Shown: positions 24,232-32,725 of the stretch, piece after piece
Position numbering within the stretch: position 1 is the first letter of the stretch
Layout: every line of letters starts with the position of its first letter
NCBI RefSeq assembly: GCF_009741375.1
Contig: NZ_WOWP01000063.1
Span: forward strand, 124,001-188,000
Origin: Flavobacterium rakeshii
Lineage (GTDB): Bacteria > Bacteroidota > Bacteroidia > Flavobacteriales > Flavobacteriaceae
Direction of reading: 5' to 3'
Length of the DNA: 64,000 nucleotides
Notes under the pieces: generated by a model
The model's input: only the letters and a program-made list of their open reading frames with translations
Database searches by the model: none
What the model was told of the DNA's origin: nothing
Translations under genes and position numbers: made by a program

Positions 24232-26040
24232 ATGGCAGCGAAAGCAGAATCGTGGGGCTCACGTGTTGGCTTAATTCTGGCAATGGCAGGTAATGCGGTT
24301 GGATTAGGTAACTTTTTAAGATTCCCGGTACAGGCAGTTCAAAACGGAGGTGGTGCCTTTATTATACCTTACCTCGTGTGTTTTGTAGTAATGGGAATCC
24401 CACTTCTTTTTATTGAATGGTCTACCGGCCGTTTTGGAGGAAGATACGGCAACCACAGTACCCCTTACATTCTGGACACCATGGCTAAAGGCCGAATATG
24501 GAAGTACATTGGTGTCTTTGGTATTTTTACCAATATCGCCGTCGCATCATACTACTGTTATATCGAATCCTGGACTATGTCTTATGTATACCACACAATA
24601 AAAGGAACTTTTGTGGGTATGGATCAGGCTCAAGTTGCAGGATTTTTTGATACCTATACCACAGTAGCAAAAAGCACAACAGGCATTCCTTATGAAGCCG
24701 TTGTATTTTACATAGCCTGTTTACTTTTAAACACTTACATCCTTTCCAAAGGTTTAGGAGGTATTGAAAAAGTAGCAAAAATAGGTATGCCCCTACTTAT
24801 CCTTTTTGGAGCAATACTGGCATTTAAAGGACTTACTCTTGGAACCGACGGAGCTTCAGACATGTTCCCTAATGCCAATGCATGGGACGGACTTAACTTC
24901 CTGTGGACACCACAGTTTGATTCCCTCTGGAGTGCTAAGGTATGGCTCGCCGCCGCCGGACAGATATTCTTCACCCTGTCTGTAGGTATGGGTACTGTAC
25001 ACTGTTATGCCGCCTACATCAAATCTAAAGATGATATTGCCCTAAACGCGGTTTCTGCAGGTTTCATGAACGAGTTTGTAGAGGTTGTTTTAGGTAGCTC
25101 AATAGTAATTCCTATCGCTGCAGGTTACCTTGGTCTTGACTGGGTACTTCAAAATGCAGGCTTCGGTATGGCGTTCCAAACTATGCCTTACCTCTTCCAG
25201 CAATGGGGTCATGTCCTCGCCGTTTTTGCAGGGGTGTTCTGGTTCGGCTTATTATTCTTTGCCGGCATTACCTCGTCACTCGCCATGGGTACCCCATGGA
25301 TTGGCTTTATGCGCGACGAGTTTGGATGGAAAAACAACAAGGGCGCATGGTCCTTCGGGCTTATTGCCCTTATAATGGGATTACCAACCGTTATTTTCTT
25401 TAAGGAAGGTGTATTTGACGAATACGACTACTGGGCAGGTACAGTGAGCCTTGTAGTATTTGCTTTCCTTGAAACGGTTTTATTCGCCTGGATTTTCGGT
25501 ATGAAAAGAGGATGGGAAGAAATTAACCTTGGTGCTGATATTAAAGTTCCGGTATTCTTTAAATATGTAATACTTGTTGTAACGCCATGTCTTTTAGGGT
25601 GGGTTCTTTTAGCAAGCACACCGGATATAGCCAACAAGGTTATGAACAACGACACTCACAACAAAGAGTGGTTTGCGGATGCTTACTATGCCGAAGATTA
25701 TGGTTCTGCCGAATTTGGTGTGGTTGACTCTGTAGCGCCTAACTTTGTAAAAATCGCTTTTGAGAATGAAAAACAGGTGTTTGACAAAACTCAAAACACT
25801 GTAAATACCATAAAGTATACTGATTACAAAACCTACTCATTTAAAAATGAGCAACACACTGTTGTTAGCCTAGGTGATAAAATACACCCTAAAGATAAAA
25901 TTGCAGAAGGTAAGTTCACTAATAACGTAATGTATAAAACACTGGGTAGGTTATTATTAATAACTTTGTTTATCTTTATTAGTGTAGTAGTATACAGAGC
26001 ATATTTAAAACGAGTTAAAGAAGGGAGGGCAACAGCATGA
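24232..26040 (+). CDS. LeuT-like Na+-coupled amino-acid symporter (NSS/SNF family)
   Basis: 602 residues, 12 predicted helices. The N-terminus follows LeuT almost position for position: GNAVGLGNFLRFP (20-32), V104, Y107-Y108 in SYYCYIESW, FFTLS (246-250), MNEFVEV (N280, E284) and FFAGITSS (342-349). Sodium ligands equivalent to LeuT A22, N27, T254, N286, A351, T354 and S355 are kept. E284 matches LeuT E290, which implies chloride independence. Pocket residues LeuT F259 and I359 are both Met here (M253, M352). About 95 extra residues separate TM11 from TM12. The stop overlaps a 51-residue partner gene (ATGA). Position beside hmgA-hpd suggests aromatic amino-acid uptake. Confidence 0.95.
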   Translation: MAAKAESWGSRVGLILAMAGNAVGLGNFLRFPVQAVQNGGGAFIIPYLVCFVVMGIPLLFIEWSTGRFGGRYGNHSTPYILDTMAKGRIWKYIGVFGIFTNIAVASYYCYIESWTMSYVYHTIKGTFVGMDQAQVAGFFDTYTTVAKSTTGIPYEAVVFYIACLLLNTYILSKGLGGIEKVAKIGMPLLILFGAILAFKGLTLGTDGASDMFPNANAWDGLNFLWTPQFDSLWSAKVWLAAAGQIFFTLSVGMGTVHCYAAYIKSKDDIALNAVSAGFMNEFVEVVLGSSIVIPIAAGYLGLDWVLQNAGFGMAFQTMPYLFQQWGHVLAVFAGVFWFGLLFFAGITSSLAMGTPWIGFMRDEFGWKNNKGAWSFGLIALIMGLPTVIFFKEGVFDEYDYWAGTVSLVVFAFLETVLFAWIFGMKRGWEEINLGADIKVPVFFKYVILVVTPCLLGWVLLASTPDIANKVMNNDTHNKEWFADAYYAEDYGSAEFGVVDSVAPNFVKIAFENEKQVFDKTQNTVNTIKYTDYKTYSFKNEQHTVVSLGDKIHPKDKIAEGKFTNNVMYKTLGRLLLITLFIFISVVVYRAYLKRVKEGRATA

Positions 26041-26192
26041 AAACAGAAGCAATAATAGTAATGGTAGGCGCACAGGGAATTGTGGTTGCCATAGCAGCAT
26101 ACTTTTTTTATAAGGTTTTAACCGTAAAGCCGAAACCGGAGCCCGACTCCTATTCGGAAAACGATGATATAACAGAAAGGCAGGATAATTAA
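26037..26192 (+). CDS. Small NSS-transporter partner (MetS-like), 51 aa
   Basis: 51-residue protein, MKTEAIIVMVGAQGIVVAIA and onward. One hydrophobic helix (about 5-26) is followed by a charged tail KPKPEPDSYSENDDITERQDN. The ATG overlaps the transporter TGA (ATGA), and a purine-rich GGGAGGG lies 8-9 bases before it, so translation is coupled. Short one-helix proteins of this kind accompany some bacterial NSS symporters (for example MetS with MetP of Corynebacterium). I infer a transporter subunit; sequence alone cannot prove it. The last codons form the left arm of the operon terminator. Confidence 0.8.
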   Translation: MKTEAIIVMVGAQGIVVAIAAYFFYKVLTVKPKPEPDSYSENDDITERQDN

Positions 26193-26202
26193 TCCTGCCT
26201 TT
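26176..26202 (+). terminator. Terminator overlapping the small-subunit stop codon
   Basis: Perfect 11-base stem AAAGGCAGGAT (26176-26186) and ATCCTGCCTTT (26192-26202), loop AATTA, then TTTGGCTTTTTATAT. The left arm is coding and the TAA at 26190-26192 is in the loop edge. Confidence 0.88.
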
Positions 26203-26245
26203 TGGCTTTTTATATATTTCCGTTTCGTTCCCTCCTAATAAATAT

Positions 26246-28462
26246 TTAGAACCAAAAACCTACACTAAACCAGGTGTAATGATTTTTGGTATCAGGAGAC
26301 CAACTGTGTTTTATTTCTATAGGTCCTATTATGGTTTCCATACCATAACCAAAAGCATATCCGCTAAACTGCGGCACACTAAATATATTACCCTCATCAT
26401 AAATTCTGTGTCCTAAATTAGCATAATTTGCCGTGAAGTTAACGTGGTTTTTCTTTACAAACTCATAGTCAAGGGTAGCTGATCCTTTAATATAACTATC
26501 CCCAGAAAGGCTCAAAAAATCATACCCGTAAAAATGACGGAAGTTATTTGTCATATGATACCCGTACCCTCCCAATATAAAATCAAAAAACGGCACTGTC
26601 GTATCACTGGAAACCGCAAAACCTCCTTCAGTTTGCAATTCTAACGACAAATTACGCACAATCTCATGCACTATACCCATATCTGCTTTAAAGACACTAA
26701 AACGTCCAAAAATATCATTATAGTCTGACGAGAACAAAAACGTTTTTGCCTCACCAATAAAATACCATCCCTTTTTAGGGAAGTATTTGTTATCATAAGA
26801 ATCGTATTTAAGCGTACCGTATAGTGAGAAATAATCACTATCATCAAAAATCTTGTTTGACTCTACTGTTTCACTCTTAATCTTTAAATGCTTGAGCTCA
26901 GCACCGGCGCCAATAAGAAACTTTTGCGCAAAAATGGTTTGCAGGTACACCTTATTAGTAAAATCGGTAAAATCAAGATTAAGTGAATTTACCCCAAATG
27001 TTCTTAAAAACTCACCTTCATTAAATTCGGCAGAGATGTTTCTGTTGAAATTACTGTAACTGGAATGAAAACCATAACTAATATGAAAACCATTATCACG
27101 ATAATAATCCAGGTTATAACGAAAGTGATCTCCCAATACTACATCAAGTGATGCAACATCATTTTGAAACAACAGTTTCTTTTGGGTTAAATTAACCAGT
27201 ATACCACTCTTATAAAGCCCGTCATAGTGTAGCCCAAACCTAAGGTAACGATTTATAGGATTTTCGGTCAGGTTCATATTAAGCACATCGCCTCCGTTAG
27301 TCCCTTTTTCAAAAGAATAGGAAATAGAGTTGAAGTTTTGTGTAGCACTAAGGCTACTTATTCCGGCATCCAGCTTATCATACGTAATTTTTGAACCTCC
27401 TTTAAACCTAAGCTTACCCACTACGTATGATTTTGTATAATACTCTAAATTGTTTACATTAATGTGTTCAATATTAAGAGTATCTTTTGCCTCGGTACAT
27501 CTTTTCACTATAGGCTTATCGCTACCCAATTTTTTTAGTGTATCGTACAATACTAAGGCAGCCTCTTCCCCTTTTCTTATAATTTCTGCCCCCTGATCAA
27601 AAGAGATAACCGAATAGCCTGAAATATCCGGTTTTATATACACATCGGTCTCCTGCCTCTTCTTATCCATTTTTTTGATCATCTGGTAGTTATTAATTTG
27701 TACCAGTACACCGGTTGCTCCTTTAATCTCATCACGTGATTTCAGTCCGTCCTGAACATCAACCCCTATAATGATATCGGCACCCATTTTCCTGATTTCC
27801 TCCACCGGATAGTTATTGGTAACCCCACCGTCAATAAGCAATTTCCCGTCAATCTCTACCGGATAGTACAATGACGGAAATGCCCCACTGGCAAGAATAG
27901 CATCGGGCAGTATACCTTTATGCAGTACTACTTCTTCTCCGGTTTCAATATCTGTAGCAATACAAACAAACGGAATAGGCAGGCTGTCAAACTCCCTAAT
28001 ATGCCTAACATGATTGGTAAGCCTGTTTATAATGGCGTAATTGTAAAGTCCTTTTGAAACAGCTGTAGGAAATCCCAGTTTGAAGTTTTTAAATGGAAGT
28101 GTTAAGGCATAAATCTCGTCGTTCCTTTTCTCAAAAAAGGTTTTGGAGCTCCTGGGGATATAATCTCGAAGTAAGGCATCTGAATCTACCCTTTGAAAAA
28201 TAGAATCCAACTGATTAGCACTATAACCGGAAGCATAAAGTCCTCCAATAATAGCCCCCATGCTGGTACCGCCTATATAAGATATTTCTATCCCGGCTTC
28301 TTCCAGCACCTTTAATGCACCAATATGAGCAAGTCCTTTTGCTCCACCACCACTCAGCACTACACCTATTTTTGGTTTGTGTTTCGGCAGGGTATCATTT
28401 TCCTGAGCCGAAACAGTATAGAAGGTGAGTAAAAATAGCAGGGTAAGGAGCGGTTTATTCAT
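26246..28462 (-). CDS. PlpD-like patatin phospholipase fused to outer-membrane barrel
   Basis: 738 residues. Signal peptide (1-20), patatin domain (about 31-300), a POTRA-like segment (about 325-395) and a C-terminal Omp85/BamA-type beta-barrel to the terminal Phe (SVGFWF). The catalytic dyad is visible: S67 in GGTSMGA and D211 in DGGVTNNYP, with the oxyanion loop SGGGAKGLAHIGA (37-49). This is the layout of type Vd autotransporters such as Pseudomonas PlpD and Fusobacterium FplA, which carry a phospholipase A to or across the outer membrane. It starts 2 bases after uvrC ends, an operon pairing with no obvious functional link. Confidence 0.93.
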   Translation of the reverse strand: MNKPLLTLLFLLTFYTVSAQENDTLPKHKPKIGVVLSGGGAKGLAHIGALKVLEEAGIEISYIGGTSMGAIIGGLYASGYSANQLDSIFQRVDSDALLRDYIPRSSKTFFEKRNDEIYALTLPFKNFKLGFPTAVSKGLYNYAIINRLTNHVRHIREFDSLPIPFVCIATDIETGEEVVLHKGILPDAILASGAFPSLYYPVEIDGKLLIDGGVTNNYPVEEIRKMGADIIIGVDVQDGLKSRDEIKGATGVLVQINNYQMIKKMDKKRQETDVYIKPDISGYSVISFDQGAEIIRKGEEAALVLYDTLKKLGSDKPIVKRCTEAKDTLNIEHINVNNLEYYTKSYVVGKLRFKGGSKITYDKLDAGISSLSATQNFNSISYSFEKGTNGGDVLNMNLTENPINRYLRFGLHYDGLYKSGILVNLTQKKLLFQNDVASLDVVLGDHFRYNLDYYRDNGFHISYGFHSSYSNFNRNISAEFNEGEFLRTFGVNSLNLDFTDFTNKVYLQTIFAQKFLIGAGAELKHLKIKSETVESNKIFDDSDYFSLYGTLKYDSYDNKYFPKKGWYFIGEAKTFLFSSDYNDIFGRFSVFKADMGIVHEIVRNLSLELQTEGGFAVSSDTTVPFFDFILGGYGYHMTNNFRHFYGYDFLSLSGDSYIKGSATLDYEFVKKNHVNFTANYANLGHRIYDEGNIFSVPQFSGYAFGYGMETIIGPIEIKHSWSPDTKNHYTWFSVGFWF

Positions 28463-28464
28463 TA

Positions 28465-30255
28465 CTATTTACTTTTATAGAATTCTGTGATTTTTTTAGC
28501 TTTTGCAGGGCCTACAACTTTTGCAATGTCTTCTTCGGGGGCGGCAGACAGCCTTTTAACCGACTTAAACTCTTTCAAAAGCGCTATCATTGTCTTCTCC
28601 CCTATGCCCGGTATGCTTTCTATTGACGTTTGGAGCGCTCCTTTGCTACGTTTATCCCTATGGAAATTAATCCCGAAACGGTGCGCCTCATTTCTGAGGT
28701 GCTGTATTATTTTTAAAGTCTCTGATTTCTTGTCCAGATACAGCGGAATGGAATCCCCCGGATAGAAAATCTCTTCGAGCCTTTTAGCAATGCCTAAAAT
28801 AGTGATTTTACCTCTCAATCCCAAGTCATCCAAGCTTTTTAAAGCCGATGATAACTGACCTTTACCACCATCAATAATTATAAGCTGCGGCAGGGGCTCG
28901 TTCTCATCCAAAAGACGCTTGTAACGCCTGTACACCACCTCTTCCATAGAAGCAAAATCGTTAGGCCCTTCTACCGTTTTTATATTAAAATGACGGTAGT
29001 CCTTTTTACTGGGCTTTCCATCTTTAAACACAACACATGCCGACACCGGATTAGTACCCTGAATGTTTGAGTTATCAAAACACTCTATATGCCTTGGTTC
29101 AAACGGGAGGCGCAAATCTTTTTTCATTTGTGCCATAATACGATTGGTATGCCTGTCTGGATCTACTATCTTAATTTGCTTAAGCTGATCCATGCGGTAA
29201 AACTTTGCATTACGTTCAGACAAATCTAAAATCTGCTTTTTATCCCCAAGTTTAGGCACTGTTATTTTTACATCAGGTCCCAAATCCAGTTCAAAAGGCA
29301 GTAATATCTCCTTAGAGCGCAAATCAAAGCGCTCTCTAAGCTCTACAACGGCAAGCTCAAGCAACTGCTCATCGGCCTCTTCCAGCCTCTTTTTTATCTC
29401 CATAGTATGCGAACGGATAATGGCGCCGTGTGATACCTGTATAAAGTTCACATAAGCCATACTCTCGTCAGATATTATAGTAAACACATCTATGTTAGAT
29501 ATCCTAGGGTTAAATACGGTAGAGCGCGCCTGATAGTTTTCCAGCACCTCAATCTTTTCTTTTATTTTCTGGGCTTCCTCAAACTTCATTTCGGCCGCCA
29601 GTTCCTGCATCAGGTTTTTAAAATCCTTAAGACTTTCCTTAAAATTACCTTTAAGTATCTCCCTTACCGCATTTACATTACTTTGGTATCGCTCCAGTGA
29701 TTCATATCCCTCACACGGCCCTTTACAGTTGCCAATATGATACTCAAGGCAAACCTTGTACTTTTCGCTTTTTATATTACCTGCACTCAAATCATAATTA
29801 CAGGTACGCAACGGGTACAGTTCCTTAATAAGCTCCAGTAATGTATGCACCGTTTTGAAATTGGTATATGGCCCAAAATATTCTGACCCGTCCTTTACCA
29901 GCCTTCGGGTAGAAAAAATACGCGAAAACGGTTCTTTCTTAATACAAATCCACGGATAGGTTTTATCATCTCGCAACATAACATTGTAGCGTGGCTGGTA
30001 CTTTTTAATAAGATTGTTTTCCAGCAGTAGTGCATCGTTCTCTGTAGGCACAACAATATGCTTAATACTGGCTATTTTTTTAACCAGCACCCTTGTTTTA
30101 CCTGAGTCGTGAATTTTTGTAAAATAAGATGAAACCCTCTTTTTAAGGTTCTTGGCCTTACCCACATACAGCAGTTTACCATCTTTATCATAATACTGGT
30201 AAACACCGGGACTGTCGGGAAGGGTTTGTATTTGTAATTCCAGCGGAGTTTGCAT
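28465..30255 (-). CDS. uvrC: Excinuclease ABC subunit C
   Basis: 596 residues; makes the incisions in UvrABC nucleotide excision repair. N-terminal GIY-YIG nuclease (PGVYQYYDKDGKLLYVGKAKNLKKR, about 16-40), a cysteine cluster region (CNYDLSAGNIKSEKYKVCLEYHIGNCKGPCEG), the UVR/UvrB-binding helix pair (LAAEMKFEEAQKIKEKIEVL, about 217-237), the RNase H-like domain (IECFDNSNIQG, LIIIDGGKGQLSSA) and C-terminal helix-hairpin-helix (SIPGIGEKTMIALLKEFKSVKRL). All catalytic regions are intact. Its promoter is so close to the ATG that the mRNA should be leaderless or nearly so. Confidence 0.97.
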   Translation of the reverse strand: MQTPLELQIQTLPDSPGVYQYYDKDGKLLYVGKAKNLKKRVSSYFTKIHDSGKTRVLVKKIASIKHIVVPTENDALLLENNLIKKYQPRYNVMLRDDKTYPWICIKKEPFSRIFSTRRLVKDGSEYFGPYTNFKTVHTLLELIKELYPLRTCNYDLSAGNIKSEKYKVCLEYHIGNCKGPCEGYESLERYQSNVNAVREILKGNFKESLKDFKNLMQELAAEMKFEEAQKIKEKIEVLENYQARSTVFNPRISNIDVFTIISDESMAYVNFIQVSHGAIIRSHTMEIKKRLEEADEQLLELAVVELRERFDLRSKEILLPFELDLGPDVKITVPKLGDKKQILDLSERNAKFYRMDQLKQIKIVDPDRHTNRIMAQMKKDLRLPFEPRHIECFDNSNIQGTNPVSACVVFKDGKPSKKDYRHFNIKTVEGPNDFASMEEVVYRRYKRLLDENEPLPQLIIIDGGKGQLSSALKSLDDLGLRGKITILGIAKRLEEIFYPGDSIPLYLDKKSETLKIIQHLRNEAHRFGINFHRDKRSKGALQTSIESIPGIGEKTMIALLKEFKSVKRLSAAPEEDIAKVVGPAKAKKITEFYKSK

Positions 30256-30259
30256 ACTA

Positions 30260-30288
30260 CAAATTTAAAAAACAAATCATTACACCAA
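30260..30288 (-). promoter_or_regulatory. Consensus promoter of uvrC, abutting the start codon
   Basis: Minus strand TTG (30286-30288), 18 bases, TAAATTTG (30260-30267). Only 4 bases separate the -7 element from the ATG at 30253-30255, leaving almost no 5' leader. Confidence 0.75.
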
Positions 30289-30358
30289 GTCTTAAAAAAC
30301 AAAGGTTAAGCATATAAAAATTAGCGATAATTCCTATTTTTACCCTTTCTGTAAAATT

Positions 30359-31330
30359 ATGGCAAAACACAGGGAGATTACCATACTGGGAGAGACCGTA
30401 TTACCGGGCGATAGCAAAACCATAAACATGGAAATTGCACGCCTGCATACTATGACAAAACTTAAGGTTCCTATTATTGTAGAAAGGGCTAAAATTGACG
30501 GACCCGTTGTACTTTTTAGCGCCGGACTGCACGGAGACGAAATTAACGGCGTTGAGATTGTGCGCCAGCTTATAGTACGCAAAATAAACAAACCCAAACG
30601 CGGAACGATTATCTGTATTCCGGTAATTAACGTATTCGGGTTTGTGAATAAAACCCGTGAATTCCCTGACGGACGTGACCTTAACAGGGTTTTCCCCGGC
30701 AGTAAGAGCGGATCACTTGCCAGTCGTTTTGCTTTTCACCTGCTAAACGAAATCGTACCTCATATTGATTACTGTGTAGACTTCCATGCCGGCGGTGCCA
30801 GCAGGTTTAATGCCGCACAAATACGCATTGTACCAAACAATGAGGAGCTAAAACAGCTTGCCGATGTATTTAACGCTCCATTTACCCTGTATTCCAAAAA
30901 CATTTCGGGGTCTTTTAGGAGTGCCTGTGGCAGGATGGGTGTAAAAATGCTGTTGTTTGAAGGAGGAAAATCGTTAGACATTAACAACGACATTACTCAG
31001 GATGGCGTAAAAGGCGCAAAACGCTTTTTAGCACACTTTGATATGCTAAACCCGAAAAAGAACGCTAAAGAGGCTCCCGGGCCTTCTATTTATATTGAAA
31101 GATCAGGATGGGTACGTGCGAAGTTTTCAGGGTTATTCCAACTACATTGTAACGTAGGTAAGTTTGTGGAGAAAGGTGAAGTAATTGCTTATATAACCGA
31201 TCCCTTTGGCAAGTTTGAGCACAAGGTAAAAGCGCCACACGCCGGATATATTATTAATGCTAACGATGCTCCTATAGTGTATCAGGGAGATGCTGTTTTC
31301 CATATTACCCAAAAACTGCAACATGATTAA
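30359..31330 (+). CDS. Succinylglutamate desuccinylase/aspartoacylase-family protein
   Basis: 323-residue M14-like zinc amidohydrolase. Zinc-binding signatures: SAGLHGDEINGVE (His and Glu) and CVDFHAGGASRFN (His); DGRDLNRVFPG provides the substrate-binding Arg. The C-terminal part (about 235-320) is a beta-rich barrel with GWVRAKFSGLFQLHCNVGKFVEKGEVIAYITDPFG, resembling biotinyl/lipoyl-like folds. It probably removes an N-acyl group from an amino acid or peptide; the true substrate is unknown. The following cyclo-ligase gene overlaps its end by 8 bases, so the two share an mRNA. Confidence 0.85.
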   Translation: MAKHREITILGETVLPGDSKTINMEIARLHTMTKLKVPIIVERAKIDGPVVLFSAGLHGDEINGVEIVRQLIVRKINKPKRGTIICIPVINVFGFVNKTREFPDGRDLNRVFPGSKSGSLASRFAFHLLNEIVPHIDYCVDFHAGGASRFNAAQIRIVPNNEELKQLADVFNAPFTLYSKNISGSFRSACGRMGVKMLLFEGGKSLDINNDITQDGVKGAKRFLAHFDMLNPKKNAKEAPGPSIYIERSGWVRAKFSGLFQLHCNVGKFVEKGEVIAYITDPFGKFEHKVKAPHAGYIINANDAPIVYQGDAVFHITQKLQHD

Positions 31331-31886
31331 AAAAGAACTCCGCATAAAATATAAGGCACTTCGCAACGCCATGAGCTTTGATGAAATTGAAGAACAAAGC
31401 CTGGCTATAGCAAACCAATTATTAAAACTGAATATTTGGAACAAAACCTACTTCCACCTGTTTTTAAGTATTGAAGAGCATAAGGAAATACAAACCGAAT
31501 ACATTTTACAAATACTGGCAGGAAAAGACAAAGAAGTAGTAGTTTCAAAATCTAATTTTGACGACTGCAGCATGACTCAGTACCTGCTTACCGACAATAC
31601 CCGCCTTAAGAAAAATGAATACGACATACCGGAACCGGTTGACGGCATAGAGGTCCCCGATACTAAAATAGACGTAGTATTTGTACCACTATTAGCTTTT
31701 GACACTAAAGGTCACCGCACAGGTTATGGAAAAGGGTTTTACGACCGCTTTTTAGCGAATTGCCGGGAAGACGTTATAAAAATAGGATTGTCCTTTTTTG
31801 AAGCCGAAGAAAGCATAGACGACATTCACTCAAACGACATGGTATTGGACTACTGTATTACCCCAAAAGAGATTTATCGATTTTAA
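31323..31886 (+). CDS. 5-formyltetrahydrofolate cyclo-ligase
   Basis: 187 residues; ATP-dependent conversion of 5-formyl-THF to 5,10-methenyl-THF. Seen: the N-terminal basic region MIKKELRIKYKALRNAM with the RK-type ATP contact, VFVPLLAFDTKGHRTGYGKGFYDRFL (folate and ATP-binding signature GYGKGFYDRFL) and the usual C-terminal SNDMVLDYCITP. An in-frame upstream ATG at 31290 lies inside the previous gene and adds an unconserved stretch, so I chose the ATG at 31323, overlapping the upstream stop by 8 bases. One base separates its stop from that of convergent lspA. Confidence 0.93.
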   Translation: MIKKELRIKYKALRNAMSFDEIEEQSLAIANQLLKLNIWNKTYFHLFLSIEEHKEIQTEYILQILAGKDKEVVVSKSNFDDCSMTQYLLTDNTRLKKNEYDIPEPVDGIEVPDTKIDVVFVPLLAFDTKGHRTGYGKGFYDRFLANCREDVIKIGLSFFEAEESIDDIHSNDMVLDYCITPKEIYRF

Positions 31887-31887
31887 A

Positions 31888-32514
31888 CTATTCTGTAACT
31901 ACACCCTGAGGCTTAGCAAAAGCTCTTTTATTGAAAAGAAGCAGTATACCCACACCTACAGAAATTGCCGCATCGGCAACGTTAAAAACAGCATTAAAGA
32001 AAGTAAAGCTTTCACCTCCCCATATAGGAAACCAAGAAGGGAATTTACCATCGGTAATTATAGGGAAATAGAACATATCTACTACCTTACCATGAAATAC
32101 TGTTCCGTATGGATTCTCTGAAAATAAAGTAGCCACATGGTTAGGACTGCTGTAATCAAAAATAAGTCCGTAGAAAACCGAGTCAATGATATTACCAAAA
32201 GCACCTGCCAAAATAAGTGATATGGAAATAATAAGATAATTGGAGTAATTTTTCTTTACAGAGTCATATAACCAATACCCTATACCCCCCACGGCTACTA
32301 TCCTGAAAAGAGTAAGTATCAGCTTACCATGCGCTCCCGGAATAACAGCGCCCCATGCCATACCTTCATTTTCTATAAAATATATCCTAAACCAATTTAA
32401 ACCCATAACCGGAATATCTTCACGCAACACGAAATGAGTTTTTATGTAGATTTTTGAAACCTGATCTATAATCAGTATAAGGATAACAATAAGGTAGGCT
32501 TTCTTTAAAGACAT
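31888..32514 (-). CDS. lspA: Lipoprotein signal peptidase (SPase II)
   Basis: 208 residues, four helices. Cleaves signal peptides ahead of the lipid-modified Cys. The conserved blocks IDQVSKIYI, ENEGMAWGA, GAFGNIIDSVFYG, GKVVDMFYFP and FNVADAAISVG contain the catalytic aspartates (in VVDMF and NVADA). It has the extra loop (about 125-165, SSPNHVATLFSENPYGTVFHGK and DGKFPSWFPIWGGESF) common in Bacteroidota, hence longer than the about 165-residue E. coli enzyme. The many predicted lipoproteins here (AcrA-like, TolC-like, M23, NlpE-like, DUF3298) would be its clients. It has a candidate promoter of its own after the dksA-like terminator. Confidence 0.96.
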   Translation of the reverse strand: MSLKKAYLIVILILIIDQVSKIYIKTHFVLREDIPVMGLNWFRIYFIENEGMAWGAVIPGAHGKLILTLFRIVAVGGIGYWLYDSVKKNYSNYLIISISLILAGAFGNIIDSVFYGLIFDYSSPNHVATLFSENPYGTVFHGKVVDMFYFPIITDGKFPSWFPIWGGESFTFFNAVFNVADAAISVGVGILLLFNKRAFAKPQGVVTE

Positions 32515-32531
32515 TTTTAAAATTTTACCCG

Positions 32532-32539
32532 CAAAAATA
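32532..32539 (-). promoter_or_regulatory. -7 element TATTTTTG before lspA
   Basis: Minus-strand match to TAnnTTTG, 17 bases before the lspA ATG (32514); no strong TTG partner. Confidence 0.45.
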
Positions 32540-32691
32540 AATGAAATTATTAAATAATAATTATCAGACCTTAGTTAATAGAATGCAAAAGGTTTAATAT
32601 GGAGAAATAAACCGCAAAAAAGCGTGCCTGTATACGGGATTTTAGGGTTACAGGTCAAGGCGTGTTAAGTAAGGTGATAAAAATAAAAAAG

Positions 32692-32716
32692 TCAGGGCCG
32701 CTAAAAGCAGCCCTGA
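32692..32716 (-). terminator. Terminator after dksA-like gene
   Basis: TCAGGGC (32692-32698) pairs with GCCCTGA (32710-32716), extended inward by GC/GC; the minus strand continues CTTTTTTATTTTTATC. Confidence 0.88.
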
Positions 32717-32725
32717 TATTACTAT

